Positions 42,026-49,534 of a DNA stretch of 64,000 bases are shown here, one piece after another; position 1 is the stretch's first letter, and each line of letters opens with the position of its first letter. The stretch is from NCBI RefSeq assembly GCF_002797495.1, contig NZ_PGEZ01000002.1:930001-994000 (forward strand). Direction: 5' to 3'. This stretch comes from Mumia flava. GTDB lineage: Bacteria; Actinomycetota; Actinomycetes; Propionibacteriales; Nocardioidaceae. The position numbers were made by a program, and so were the translations under genes. The notes under the pieces are model-generated. The model saw nothing but the letters and a program-made list of their open reading frames with translations, was not told the DNA's origin and made no database searches.

Positions 42026-42626
42026 CGGCCGCCTCCTCGCCGTCCTCACTCTGGGCGCTGCCCTCCTGCTAGGCGCCTGCTCGTCGGCAGCAGGCGGCCG
42101 CACCGTGCACGAGGACGGAGACGGACCGCTGTCGGTGGCCGACGCCGGAGGCGGCGCAAACTCGATCCTCGCACCCAAGAAGAAACCCTGGTTTGCGACC
42201 TTCGGGTGGGCCAATCCGTGCACCACGACCGGCGACCTGATCGTCGTCGATGACGTCCGCTACCAGTTCAAGGTCACACCACTATCCGTGCGCACCCTCG
42301 CCTTCGACGCGCGGAGATGGCGCGGTACCACTGGCATCGGATCGACAAAAGGCACCCCACAAGCACAGTTGGCCTCCGACGAGGTCCGCGGAAAGATCCT
42401 CGGGCCCGCCGAAGGTTTCAAAGTGACTGTCACCTGCGGCGAGGCGAGTCAGAGCGAGGACCAACTCCTTCAGCTGCTGACCGTGCTCAAGGCAGGTGCC
42501 CGCGGCGCAGAGGTAACCGACTATCTCATCGACTACACAGCCGGCGGCAAGGACTACACCCTCAAGGTGAACTGGCAACTTGTCGCCTGCGGGACAGCCA
42601 CATCCCCGAACATGTGCCAGCCCTAG
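42009..42626 (+). CDS. Lipoprotein, paralogue B of a divergent pair
   Basis: A 205-residue product from TTG 42009, with no better start in frame. The lipobox is in LTLGAALLLGACSS. Two blocks align with paralogue A: DGPLSVADAGGGANSILAPK-KKPWFATFG against its GGPL...LAP.PRPMFTTL, and VTDYLIDYTAGGKDYTLKVN, followed by VACGT and MC near the end. Base composition is lower in GC3 than the neighbours, which suggests later arrival or relaxed expression. Function unknown; an envelope-bound sensor or binding protein is possible. Confidence 0.75.
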   Translation: MNSPRSGRLLAVLTLGAALLLGACSSAAGGRTVHEDGDGPLSVADAGGGANSILAPKKKPWFATFGWANPCTTTGDLIVVDDVRYQFKVTPLSVRTLAFDARRWRGTTGIGSTKGTPQAQLASDEVRGKILGPAEGFKVTVTCGEASQSEDQLLQLLTVLKAGARGAEVTDYLIDYTAGGKDYTLKVNWQLVACGTATSPNMCQP

Positions 42627-42797
42627 CCCTTGCCCTAACCCGGATCGTCCACGACGCTGCGGGCTGATCGGCATGGAGAACACCGAAGGGCGTCCTGAAC
42701 AGGGACGGACGTGGACGTGCGACAGTTCACGCTTCAGTCCTGGCCCTGGGCTGCCGCGATCGTCGCCCTGTTCGCGAACATCACCGCGATCGTGCAC

Positions 42798-43094
42798 TCA
42801 CTCCAGGGGCCAGCGGATCTCGGCGAAACCGCTGGCGTCGAGCATGAGGTGCGTGTCGGTCTGGACGAGCCGCAGCAGGACGTGGTCGCAGCCCTGGCAG
42901 CGCGCGACGATGCCCGGGCCCGCCGTCCAGACCCGTACGGCCGGGACCGGCCCGTCGTGCCCGCAACCGCCGCACCGGCCGTACGCGCCGGTGAGGTCGC
43001 GCACGAACACGGCCGACAGCTCGCCGCCGAGGACGTTGCCGTCGAGGAAGTCCTCCCCCGTCTCGCGGTCCGTCTCGTCGTGCTGGTCACTCAT
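42798..43094 (-). CDS. DUF6510-like zinc-ribbon protein
   Basis: The 98-residue cytosolic protein has YGRCGGCGHDGPVPAVRVW and GIVARCQGCDHVLLRLVQTD, giving two C-x2-C pairs for one zinc. DGNVLGGELSAVFVRDLTGA precedes them, as in the DUF6510 family. It is the last gene of a three-gene unit with the FAD reductase (15 bases upstream) and the molybdo-oxidoreductase. That partnership recurs in actinobacteria (from memory) and implies a shared task, perhaps maturation or electron transfer. Confidence 0.8.
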   Translation of the reverse strand: MSDQHDETDRETGEDFLDGNVLGGELSAVFVRDLTGAYGRCGGCGHDGPVPAVRVWTAGPGIVARCQGCDHVLLRLVQTDTHLMLDASGFAEIRWPLE

Positions 43095-43109
43095 GGCTGC
43101 TCCTGCTCC

Positions 43110-43856
43110 TCAGACCCCGGTGGGGCCGAACCGCTCCGTCTTGATCCGGGCCGGGTCGTGCCCGAGTGAGATCAGCATCGCCGCGACCGACTCCACGAAC
43201 CCGGTGGGGCCGCACACGAACGTCGCGGGTGCGAAGTCCGGCGGCCACGCCCAGCTGACCAGGTCGGCGACCTCGATCCGACCGACCGGGCGGGCGGCCT
43301 CCTCGGGCGCCTCGCGGGTGTAGAGGAACGCCACGTCGAGCGCCTGGTCGTCCGGACCCGGGTGCGCGAGCTCGCGGCGGAACATCCGGTCCGCGGGCGT
43401 CCGTACGGAGTAGAGCAGCCGGAACGGCGTCCGCGACCTGGCCTCGCGGCGGGTCCGCACCATCGAGACGAGCGGGACGATCCCGGACCCGCCGGCGATC
43501 AGGGTCACCGGAGTCCCGTCGGGCTCCCACACGAACCACTCGCCGATCGGGCCGCGGACCTCGATCTCGTCGCTGACCGCGAAGTCGTCGGCGAGGTACG
43601 GCGACACCTCGCCGTCGGCGACGCGTTGCACGGTGACCGCGACCCGGCGGCGTCCGCCCTGCGTGCTCGGCGCCGCGGCAGGGCTCGACAGCGAGTAGCT
43701 GCGTGTCGCGGTGTAGCCGTCGTCGGCGGTGAGCCGCAGATCGACGTGCTGGCCGGCGAGATTCCCGGGCCAACCCTCGACGTCGAGCTCGAGCGTCACC
43801 GCGCTCGCGGTCTCGGCCGTGCGGCTCACGCAGGTCGCGCGGCGCCAGGTCGCCAC
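43110..43856 (-). CDS. FAD/NAD(P)-binding oxidoreductase (ferredoxin-reductase fold)
   Basis: The 248-residue protein has the FAD-binding RSYSLSS motif, GPIGEWFVWEP, the NAD(P) motif LIAGGSGIVPLVSMVR and the C-terminal CGPTGFVESVAAMLISLGHD, ending ERFGPTGV. It lacks the 2Fe-2S domain found in many relatives. It should transfer electrons between NAD(P)H and a partner, most likely the molybdopterin protein whose gene ends 1 base upstream of its start. The operon order is molybdo-oxidoreductase, reductase, DUF6510. Confidence 0.9.
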   Translation of the reverse strand: MATWRRATCVSRTAETASAVTLELDVEGWPGNLAGQHVDLRLTADDGYTATRSYSLSSPAAAPSTQGGRRRVAVTVQRVADGEVSPYLADDFAVSDEIEVRGPIGEWFVWEPDGTPVTLIAGGSGIVPLVSMVRTRREARSRTPFRLLYSVRTPADRMFRRELAHPGPDDQALDVAFLYTREAPEEAARPVGRIEVADLVSWAWPPDFAPATFVCGPTGFVESVAAMLISLGHDPARIKTERFGPTGV

Positions 43857-43857
43857 G

Positions 43858-44454
43858 TCAGTCGCCCCGGTACCGCTGCTCGCGCCACGGGTCGCCGTAG
43901 TCGTGGTAGCCGAGCGTCTCCCAGAATCCGGGTCGGTCGTGCGCCATCAGCGTGATGCTGCGGACCCACTTCGCCGACTTCCACAGGTACAGGTGCGGTA
44001 CGAGGAGCCGCGCCGGCCCGCCGTGCTCGGGATGCAGCGGCTCCCCCTCGTACGTGTGGACGATCCAGGCGCGTCCGCCGCGCAGGTCAGCGAGCGGCAG
44101 GTTCGTGGTGTAGCCGCCGTACGACCCGACGGTCACGTACGAGGCCGAGGTCTCGACCCCGTCGAGCAGCACGTCGACGTCGACGCCGGTCCAGTGGGTG
44201 CCGAACTTCGACCACCGGGTCACGCAGTGCAGGTCGACGGTCGGGGTGCTCTGCGGGAGCGCCATCAGGTCCTGCCACGTCCAGCTGCGCTGCTCGCCGC
44301 TCTCGGCAGTCAGGTCGAGGCTCCAGCGATCGGTCGTGACCCGCGGCGTCGGACCGGCGGACAGGACCGGGAAGTCGCGGGTCTCGTACTGGCCGGGCGG
44401 CAGGTCGTGCTCGGACTCACGCGCGCGGCGGCGGAATCCCGGAGTCAGCGGCAT
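43858..44454 (-). CDS. Sulfite-oxidase-fold molybdopterin oxidoreductase (YuiH/MsrP-like)
   Basis: The 198-residue protein has VDLHCVTRWSKFGTHWTGVD, where the Cys is the molybdenum ligand. GSYGGYTTNLPLADL, PLHPEHGGPARLLVPHLYLW and KSAKWVRSITLMA are typical of the stand-alone oxidored_molyb domain. There is no Tat or signal peptide, so it is cytosolic, unlike MsrP. It probably reduces or oxidises a small substrate using the FAD reductase encoded next as electron partner. The first gene of the unit starts 66 bases from the 3' end of the TetR gene on the same strand. Confidence 0.9.
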   Translation of the reverse strand: MPLTPGFRRRARESEHDLPPGQYETRDFPVLSAGPTPRVTTDRWSLDLTAESGEQRSWTWQDLMALPQSTPTVDLHCVTRWSKFGTHWTGVDVDVLLDGVETSASYVTVGSYGGYTTNLPLADLRGGRAWIVHTYEGEPLHPEHGGPARLLVPHLYLWKSAKWVRSITLMAHDRPGFWETLGYHDYGDPWREQRYRGD

Positions 44455-44519
44455 GGCACGAGAATAGGTCCGCAGGAGCGGACCGGCACCTGGTCGAGCG
44501 GTGGGACGGGCGCCGTACG

Positions 44520-45179
44520 TCAGATCCGCGGTGCAGGCGGCTCGAGCATGGGCACGAGGACGGTCCGGGCGACCGCCCGGAGCTGCTCGACGTCGTCGAT
44601 GTCGATCACCTCGCTCGGCGTCACGAGGAACGACGTCGAGATCCGCACCATCAGCTCGCCGACCAGGTCGACGTCGACGTCGTCGCTCACGTTGCCGGCC
44701 ACCTGCTCGCGGCGGAGCTGGCCCGCGACGAAGCGGCTGACGGTGGCCAACGTGCGACCTGCGTCGACCATCATCGAGTGCACGACCGGGTCGGGCTCGG
44801 CGGCGAGCAGGGCTCCGATGACCGGGTTGTGCCGGATCGCCCGCAGCGCGCTGGCGAAGCCGACCTCGACCCGCTCGGCGACCGTGCGGGCAGCACCGAT
44901 ATCCACGAGGAACTGCGCGAAGTACGCCCGTACCTCGCGGCGCACGACCTGCTCGACGAGGACGTCCTTCGTGGCGAAGCGTCGGTAGACCGTGATCCGC
45001 GAGACCCCTGCACGCCGTGCCACGTCGGCCATGGTGGTCCGCTGGACTCCCACCCGGCTGAACTGCTCGGACGCTGCTTCGAGCACCCGTGTGGTGATGG
45101 CGTCCTCCTCGGCCAGGCTCGCGTCCTCCGCGAACGCGCGCGCCAGCAGCGAGTCCGTGTCGGTGCCCGGCGTCGCCAT
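44520..45179 (-). CDS. TetR-family regulator divergent from lcp
   Basis: The 219-residue protein from ATG 45179 has the TetR helix-turn-helix QRTTMADVARRAGVSRITVY, then RRFATKDVLVEQVVRREV, and a C-terminal ligand-binding region. It is divergent from the latex clearing protein gene across 181 bases that carry an inverted repeat. In rubber-degrading Gordonia a TetR protein (LcpR) represses lcp, so the same role is inferred here. A longer upstream frame has no domain content. Confidence 0.88.
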   Translation of the reverse strand: MATPGTDTDSLLARAFAEDASLAEEDAITTRVLEAASEQFSRVGVQRTTMADVARRAGVSRITVYRRFATKDVLVEQVVRREVRAYFAQFLVDIGAARTVAERVEVGFASALRAIRHNPVIGALLAAEPDPVVHSMMVDAGRTLATVSRFVAGQLRREQVAGNVSDDVDVDLVGELMVRISTSFLVTPSEVIDIDDVEQLRAVARTVLVPMLEPPAPRI

Positions 45180-45279
45180 GCCACGACCGTACCGGGACGG
45201 GCGCGCTCGGACGGCGAACTCCGGATTGTCACGCGCCGTACCCGTCCGGAGGAGGGACTGGCGCAACCGCGCGGATTGT

Positions 45280-45295
45280 GGTGTCCTAGGTCACA
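45280..45295. promoter_or_regulatory. CRP/GlxR-like site in the lcp promoter
   Basis: GGTGTCCTAGGTCACA has an exact right half (TCACA) and a weaker left half of TGTGA-N6-TCACA. It shares the CTAGGTCA core with the GH3 promoter at 10200-10207 and abuts the inverted repeat at 45296. Carbon control of lcp is known in other species; here it is inferred. Confidence 0.4.
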
Positions 45296-45334
45296 CGAGA
45301 TACACGGTGCCTCATTTTGTATCTCTGTATCTCG
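45296..45334. promoter_or_regulatory. Inverted repeat, candidate TetR operator of lcp
   Basis: CGAGATACA (45296-45304) and TGTATCTCG (45326-45334) are perfect 9-bp arms. A third TGTATCTC half-site lies at 45318-45325 directly before the right arm. The element ends 26 bases before the lcp ATG, in a locally AT-rich stretch. Confidence 0.65.
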
Positions 45335-45360
45335 ACCGCGACCTGGACAAGGAGCCCGTC

Positions 45361-46602
45361 ATGCCCGAACTCAGCAGGCGCAAGATCCTGATCGCCGGAG
45401 GCGCCCTCGGGGCCGCCGGCGCACTCGGCGGCCTCGGCGCCATGCCACCGGTGATGGCGCGGCCGCAGTGGAGCTGGACCGCGGCGATGTCGGTCGCCGG
45501 CGGCAGCGGCACGGGCATCGACCCGCAGTGGCTCTGGGACGACGAGGTCGACTCCCTCATGGCCGCCGTGATCGACCGCGGCGACGTGCCGCTGGTCAAC
45601 CAGCACCTCGAGACCTGGACGCGCAACGACCAGCCCGTCCCCGACGGCCTGCCCGCCGACGTGAAGAACTGGATGAACCGCGCGCGCGCTCTCCCCGACT
45701 GGGTGGACCACGGCAAGCTCCGAGCCGCAGCCGACTTCAACAAGTCCCGCGGGATCCTCCTCAACCTCTGCAACGGCCCCGGCGGTGGGATGCTCAGCAC
45801 CGCCATCCCGCGAGAGGCACGCGCGGTCTACTACTCCAAGGGCGGCGCCGACATGGAGGACCGGGTCGCGAAGACCAGCATCCTCGGATTCTCCGTCGGT
45901 GATCTGAACGCCTACCAGCCGGACGGCGACTGCATCGTCCAGGCCGTCAAGACCCGGATGGTGCACGCGTCCGTGCGCCACCTGCTGCCCCAGTCCCCGC
46001 ACTGGACCGAGACGAGCGGCGGCCAGAAGATCCCGATCAGCATCGCCGACGTGCTCGTGACCTGGCACAGCCTGCCGACGTGGACGATGCAGAAGCTGCT
46101 CGAGTGGGACGTCCGCATGACGACCGAGGAGTCCGAGGGCTACCTGCACAGCTGGCAGGTCACCGCCCACATGCTGGGTGTTCCCGACGAGTACATCCCC
46201 GGCAGCTGGGACGCCGCGAACCTCCAGTCCAAGCAGATCTTCGACCCGGTGCTCGGGCCCACCTCCGAAGGCGTCATCCTCACCGACATCCTGCTCGGGC
46301 AGCTCGCCGAGCAGACCAGCCCCGGAAGCCTCAGCCGACCCGCGGTGAACGCGCTCGCGCGGTTCCTCGTCGGAGACAAGATCGCCGACTGGGACGGCAT
46401 CCCGCGCGAGCCGTTCTGGGAGTCGGCCATCCGCGCGGTCTGGCCGGCGTTCATCCGGCTGCGTGAAGGGGCGATCCGGCTGCCGCTGGTGCCGAGCCTC
46501 GCCTGGGCGATCGACGAGGCGGCACGCAACTACCTGATGTTCTACCTGACCAAGGGGCAGGGCACGCACATCTCCATCCCCGACACCAACCGCACGTTCT
46601 GA
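45361..46602 (+). CDS. lcp: Latex clearing protein (heme b rubber oxygenase)
   Basis: The 413-residue protein opens with a Tat-type signal SRRKILIAGGALGAAGALGG. The DUF2236 core is complete and aligns with Streptomyces K30 Lcp at a constant +4 offset: Glu152 (E148), Arg168, Lys171, Thr172 in DRVAKTS (R164, K167, T168), and His202 and Arg206 in MVHASVR (H198, the heme ligand, and R202). The secreted b-type cytochrome cleaves the double bonds of cis-1,4-polyisoprene to oligo-isoprenoids with aldehyde and ketone ends. AAGGAG lies before ATG 45361. Two molybdenum-hydroxylase genes follow, as in lcp-oxiAB of strain K30. Regulation is probably by the divergent TetR and a CRP-like factor. Confidence 0.93.
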   Translation: MPELSRRKILIAGGALGAAGALGGLGAMPPVMARPQWSWTAAMSVAGGSGTGIDPQWLWDDEVDSLMAAVIDRGDVPLVNQHLETWTRNDQPVPDGLPADVKNWMNRARALPDWVDHGKLRAAADFNKSRGILLNLCNGPGGGMLSTAIPREARAVYYSKGGADMEDRVAKTSILGFSVGDLNAYQPDGDCIVQAVKTRMVHASVRHLLPQSPHWTETSGGQKIPISIADVLVTWHSLPTWTMQKLLEWDVRMTTEESEGYLHSWQVTAHMLGVPDEYIPGSWDAANLQSKQIFDPVLGPTSEGVILTDILLGQLAEQTSPGSLSRPAVNALARFLVGDKIADWDGIPREPFWESAIRAVWPAFIRLREGAIRLPLVPSLAWAIDEAARNYLMFYLTKGQGTHISIPDTNRTF

Positions 46603-46613
46603 GGCCCCCAGGG

Positions 46614-48911
46614 ATGACGAACCACCACGGAACGGAGCAGCCCCGCCCGGACGGGATCGGACGACGGCGGTTCCTCGGGTACGTGCTCGCGGCGCCGACC
46701 CTGGCCGCGGCGGCGCAGATCGACGCACCGGGCCGCGCCCAGGCCGCGGTCACCCCCCAGCCGACGGACATCGTGGACCTCAACGACCTGATGACCGTCG
46801 CCGCGCTGCCGACGTCGCACCTCGTCACGGTGATGGTCAACACCGACGGAACCGTCTCGTTCGCCCTGCCCAGGGCCGAGGTCGGGCAGGGCATCACGAC
46901 GTCGACCGCGATGCTGATCGCCGAGGAGCTCGACGTCGGTCTCGAGCGGGTGAAGGTCTCGCTCGCCGACGCCCGTCCCGAGCTCGTCTTCAACCAGCTC
47001 ACGGGCGGCTCGAACACGACGATCGCGACGTACGAGCCGATCCGGGTGGCGGCGGCGGTGGCCCGCAAGCAGCTCCTGCTCGCGGCCGCCGCTCAGCTCG
47101 GCGTACCGACCGGGGACCTGACCCTCGCCGACGGTACGGTCACCGCCCCCGACGGCACCGCCCTCGACATCGGTTCGCTCGCGGAGAAGGCGGCCAGCAC
47201 CCACGTCCACCGTGTGTCGGTCTCCCTCAAGCCGAGGTCGCAGTTCGCCGTGATCGGCACCGCACGCACCCGCGTCGACGCCCTCGCTGCGGTGACCGGA
47301 CGCAAGACCTTCGCGATGGATCTGGACGTCCCGGACGCGAAGCCCACGATGGTCTGCCGCGCCCCCACCCTGAACGGGACGCCACGGTCGGCCGCGAACC
47401 TCGCCCAGGTCCGCTCCATGCCCGGAGTCACCGACGTGGTGACGATCTCGACCGGGATCGCCGTACGGGCGGAGACGTTCGGCCAGTGCATCGACGCGAT
47501 CCAGGTGCTCGAGGTCGCGTGGCGGGACGGGACGGCGGAGGGGAAGTCCGACGACGACGTTCTCCGCGAGCTGCGCTGGGCCGAACCCTCGCTCGGGCTG
47601 CCGCCGCTCGCACCGACGATCGACGAGCGGTTCACCTTCGCGTTCCGCAGCAACAGCGCGCTCGAGACCAACTGCGCCGTCGCGGACGTCCGGTCGGACC
47701 GGGCCGAGATCTGGTCCTCGCTGAAGTCCCCGATCGTGGCCCAGCAGACGATCGCGGCCAAGCTGCGGCTGCCGGTCCGCGACGTCACCGTCCACGTGAC
47801 CGAGGGCGGTGGTTCGTTCGGGCGCAAGCTCTTCTTCGATGCCGCGCTGGAGGCGGCCGAGATCTCCCGAGCGATCGGCAAGCCGGTGAAGCTCATGTGG
47901 CACCGCGCCGACGAGCCCCGCCAGGGCCGCACGCACCCGATGGCGACGTCGCGGGTGCGCACCTGGTACCTCGGCGGCCACGTGCTCGGGTTCAAGCAGG
48001 CGCACACCAGCGTGGCCACCGACCTCGGGCACGGCTTCGGCGAGCTCGTCACGGCGACGGCGGCGCACCTGCCGATCGCCGACCAGGCGTTCTCCCAGGT
48101 GTTCTTCCAGCTCTCCCAGACGATGCCGTACGAGTTCGGCGCCAGCAGCCGGATCCTCAACGAGACCGACCGCGGCTTCAACACCGGCAGCATGCGCAAC
48201 GTCTACTCCCCCGACGTCACGTGCTCCCGCGAGCTCGTCGTCGACCGTCTGGCCGCGCGGATGCGGGAGGACCCGTACCGGTTCCGGCGGCGGATGCTGC
48301 GGACGGACCGCGCGCGAGCGGTGCTGGACGAGGCGGCCCGGGTCGGAGAGTGGGGCCGGTCGCTGCCCGACGGCGTCGCCCAGGGAATCGCGTTCCACGA
48401 CGAGTACCGCGCCGTCAGCGCCGTCCTCGTCGAGATCGACTGCCGGCCGCAGACCGTGGGACGCCAGATCCGAGACGCCGTGACCGGGCCGCGCGTGACG
48501 AAGGCCGTCGTCGCGGTCGACGTCGGCCTCGCCGTGAACCCGAAGGGTCTGGAAGCCCAGATGATGGGCTGCGTGATGGACGGCATCGCGCACGCCCTGA
48601 CGGCCGGGCTGCACCTGCGCGACGGCGCGTTCCTCGAGGCGAGCTGGGACAACGACTTCTACACCCGGCAGTGGAACACGCCTCCGGACTTCCGGGTGGT
48701 GGTGATGCCGCCGACGACCGGCGAGCCCGGGGGCGCCGGAGAGCTCGGGGTCGCCGGCGCGATGGCGGCCGTGGCCTGCGCGTACGCCCGGGCGACCGGG
48801 TCGATGCCGACCCGCTTCCCGATCAACCACGGCACGCTGTCGTTCGAGCCGAAGCCCCCCGTACCGCCCGTACCGCAGTCACCGACCGACGGCCTGGACC
48901 ACGTCCGCTGA
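46614..48911 (+). CDS. Xanthine-dehydrogenase-family molybdopterin-binding subunit (Oxi-type aldehyde oxidase, large subunit)
   Basis: The 765-residue protein has a twin-arginine signal GRRRFLGYVLAAPTLAAAAQ, so the complex is exported. Molybdopterin-binding segments include LPRAEVGQGITTSTAMLIAE, NQLTGGSNTT, VTEGGGSFGRKLFFDAALEA and the C-terminal GEPGGAGELGVAG, with the catalytic Glu. It matches the isoquinoline-oxidoreductase/aldehyde-dehydrogenase (IorB-like) subgroup. The start lies 11 bases after lcp. In Streptomyces K30 the corresponding oxi genes are needed to oxidise the aldehydes made by Lcp; the same role is inferred. The small 2Fe-2S subunit follows. Confidence 0.92.
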   Translation: MTNHHGTEQPRPDGIGRRRFLGYVLAAPTLAAAAQIDAPGRAQAAVTPQPTDIVDLNDLMTVAALPTSHLVTVMVNTDGTVSFALPRAEVGQGITTSTAMLIAEELDVGLERVKVSLADARPELVFNQLTGGSNTTIATYEPIRVAAAVARKQLLLAAAAQLGVPTGDLTLADGTVTAPDGTALDIGSLAEKAASTHVHRVSVSLKPRSQFAVIGTARTRVDALAAVTGRKTFAMDLDVPDAKPTMVCRAPTLNGTPRSAANLAQVRSMPGVTDVVTISTGIAVRAETFGQCIDAIQVLEVAWRDGTAEGKSDDDVLRELRWAEPSLGLPPLAPTIDERFTFAFRSNSALETNCAVADVRSDRAEIWSSLKSPIVAQQTIAAKLRLPVRDVTVHVTEGGGSFGRKLFFDAALEAAEISRAIGKPVKLMWHRADEPRQGRTHPMATSRVRTWYLGGHVLGFKQAHTSVATDLGHGFGELVTATAAHLPIADQAFSQVFFQLSQTMPYEFGASSRILNETDRGFNTGSMRNVYSPDVTCSRELVVDRLAARMREDPYRFRRRMLRTDRARAVLDEAARVGEWGRSLPDGVAQGIAFHDEYRAVSAVLVEIDCRPQTVGRQIRDAVTGPRVTKAVVAVDVGLAVNPKGLEAQMMGCVMDGIAHALTAGLHLRDGAFLEASWDNDFYTRQWNTPPDFRVVVMPPTTGEPGGAGELGVAGAMAAVACAYARATGSMPTRFPINHGTLSFEPKPPVPPVPQSPTDGLDHVR

Positions 48912-48940
48912 GCCACCCGCCGAGCACAGGAGAAGAACGC

Positions 48941-49417
48941 GTGCCGAACCACACCTTCGTCGTCAACGGAGACCGGATCACCGTCGACCTCCCCGACGAC
49001 GTCCGGCTGCTCTGGGTGCTGCGCGACGTGCTCGGGATCACCGGCCCCAAGTACGGCTGCGGCATCAACGTGTGCAAGGCCTGCACCAGCCACATCAACG
49101 GCCGCGCTTTCAACCCGTGCGCGGTCCCGGTCTCCGAGGTGGGGCCGGACGACGAGATCACCACCATCGAAGGGCTGCCCGCCACCGTCGGTCGCGACCT
49201 GCACCCGATGCAGGAGGCGTGGCTGGAGCACGACGTCGCGCAGTGCGGATACTGCCAGCCCGGTCAGATCATGGCGGCGGTCGACCTCGTCCGGCGGGTC
49301 GAGGCCGAGGGCCGCGAGATCACCGACGACGACCTCGACACCCTCCGCAACATCTGCCGCTGCGGGACCTACCCGCGCATCCGCGACGCGATCAGGACCG
49401 GCGCCGCCGCGATGTAG
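48941..49417 (+). CDS. 2Fe-2S subunit of the molybdenum hydroxylase
   Basis: The 158-residue protein from GTG 48941 (AGGAGAAG upstream) carries the plant-type ferredoxin cluster motif YGCGINVCKACTSHINGRAF plus Cys at NPCAV. The second all-helical cluster is in QCGYCQPGQIMAAVDL and NICRCGTYPRIRDAI. This two-cluster arrangement is that of CoxS/IorA small subunits. It lacks a signal peptide, so it would be exported folded with the Tat-bearing large subunit. It is the third gene of the lcp operon. No FAD-binding subunit or maturation factor is encoded here, so electrons must go to an external acceptor such as a cytochrome. Confidence 0.93.
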   Translation: MPNHTFVVNGDRITVDLPDDVRLLWVLRDVLGITGPKYGCGINVCKACTSHINGRAFNPCAVPVSEVGPDDEITTIEGLPATVGRDLHPMQEAWLEHDVAQCGYCQPGQIMAAVDLVRRVEAEGREITDDDLDTLRNICRCGTYPRIRDAIRTGAAAM

Positions 49418-49534
49418 ACCGTGGTGCCGGCGCACGGTCAAAGCCGGCCCTGTCGGCGCGCGCAGGCCCTATCGTGAGGTGCAACCGCACCGGCCGGGCC
49501 GGCTGCACCCGCACGCCCACGCAGATGGACGCCT

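Noticed and set aside
42711-42815. Plus-strand frame starting MDVRQFTLQSWPWAAAIVAL
   Set aside because: It looks like a short membrane helix but soon runs antisense through the DUF6510 gene. It may be a gene remnant, but the support is too thin.
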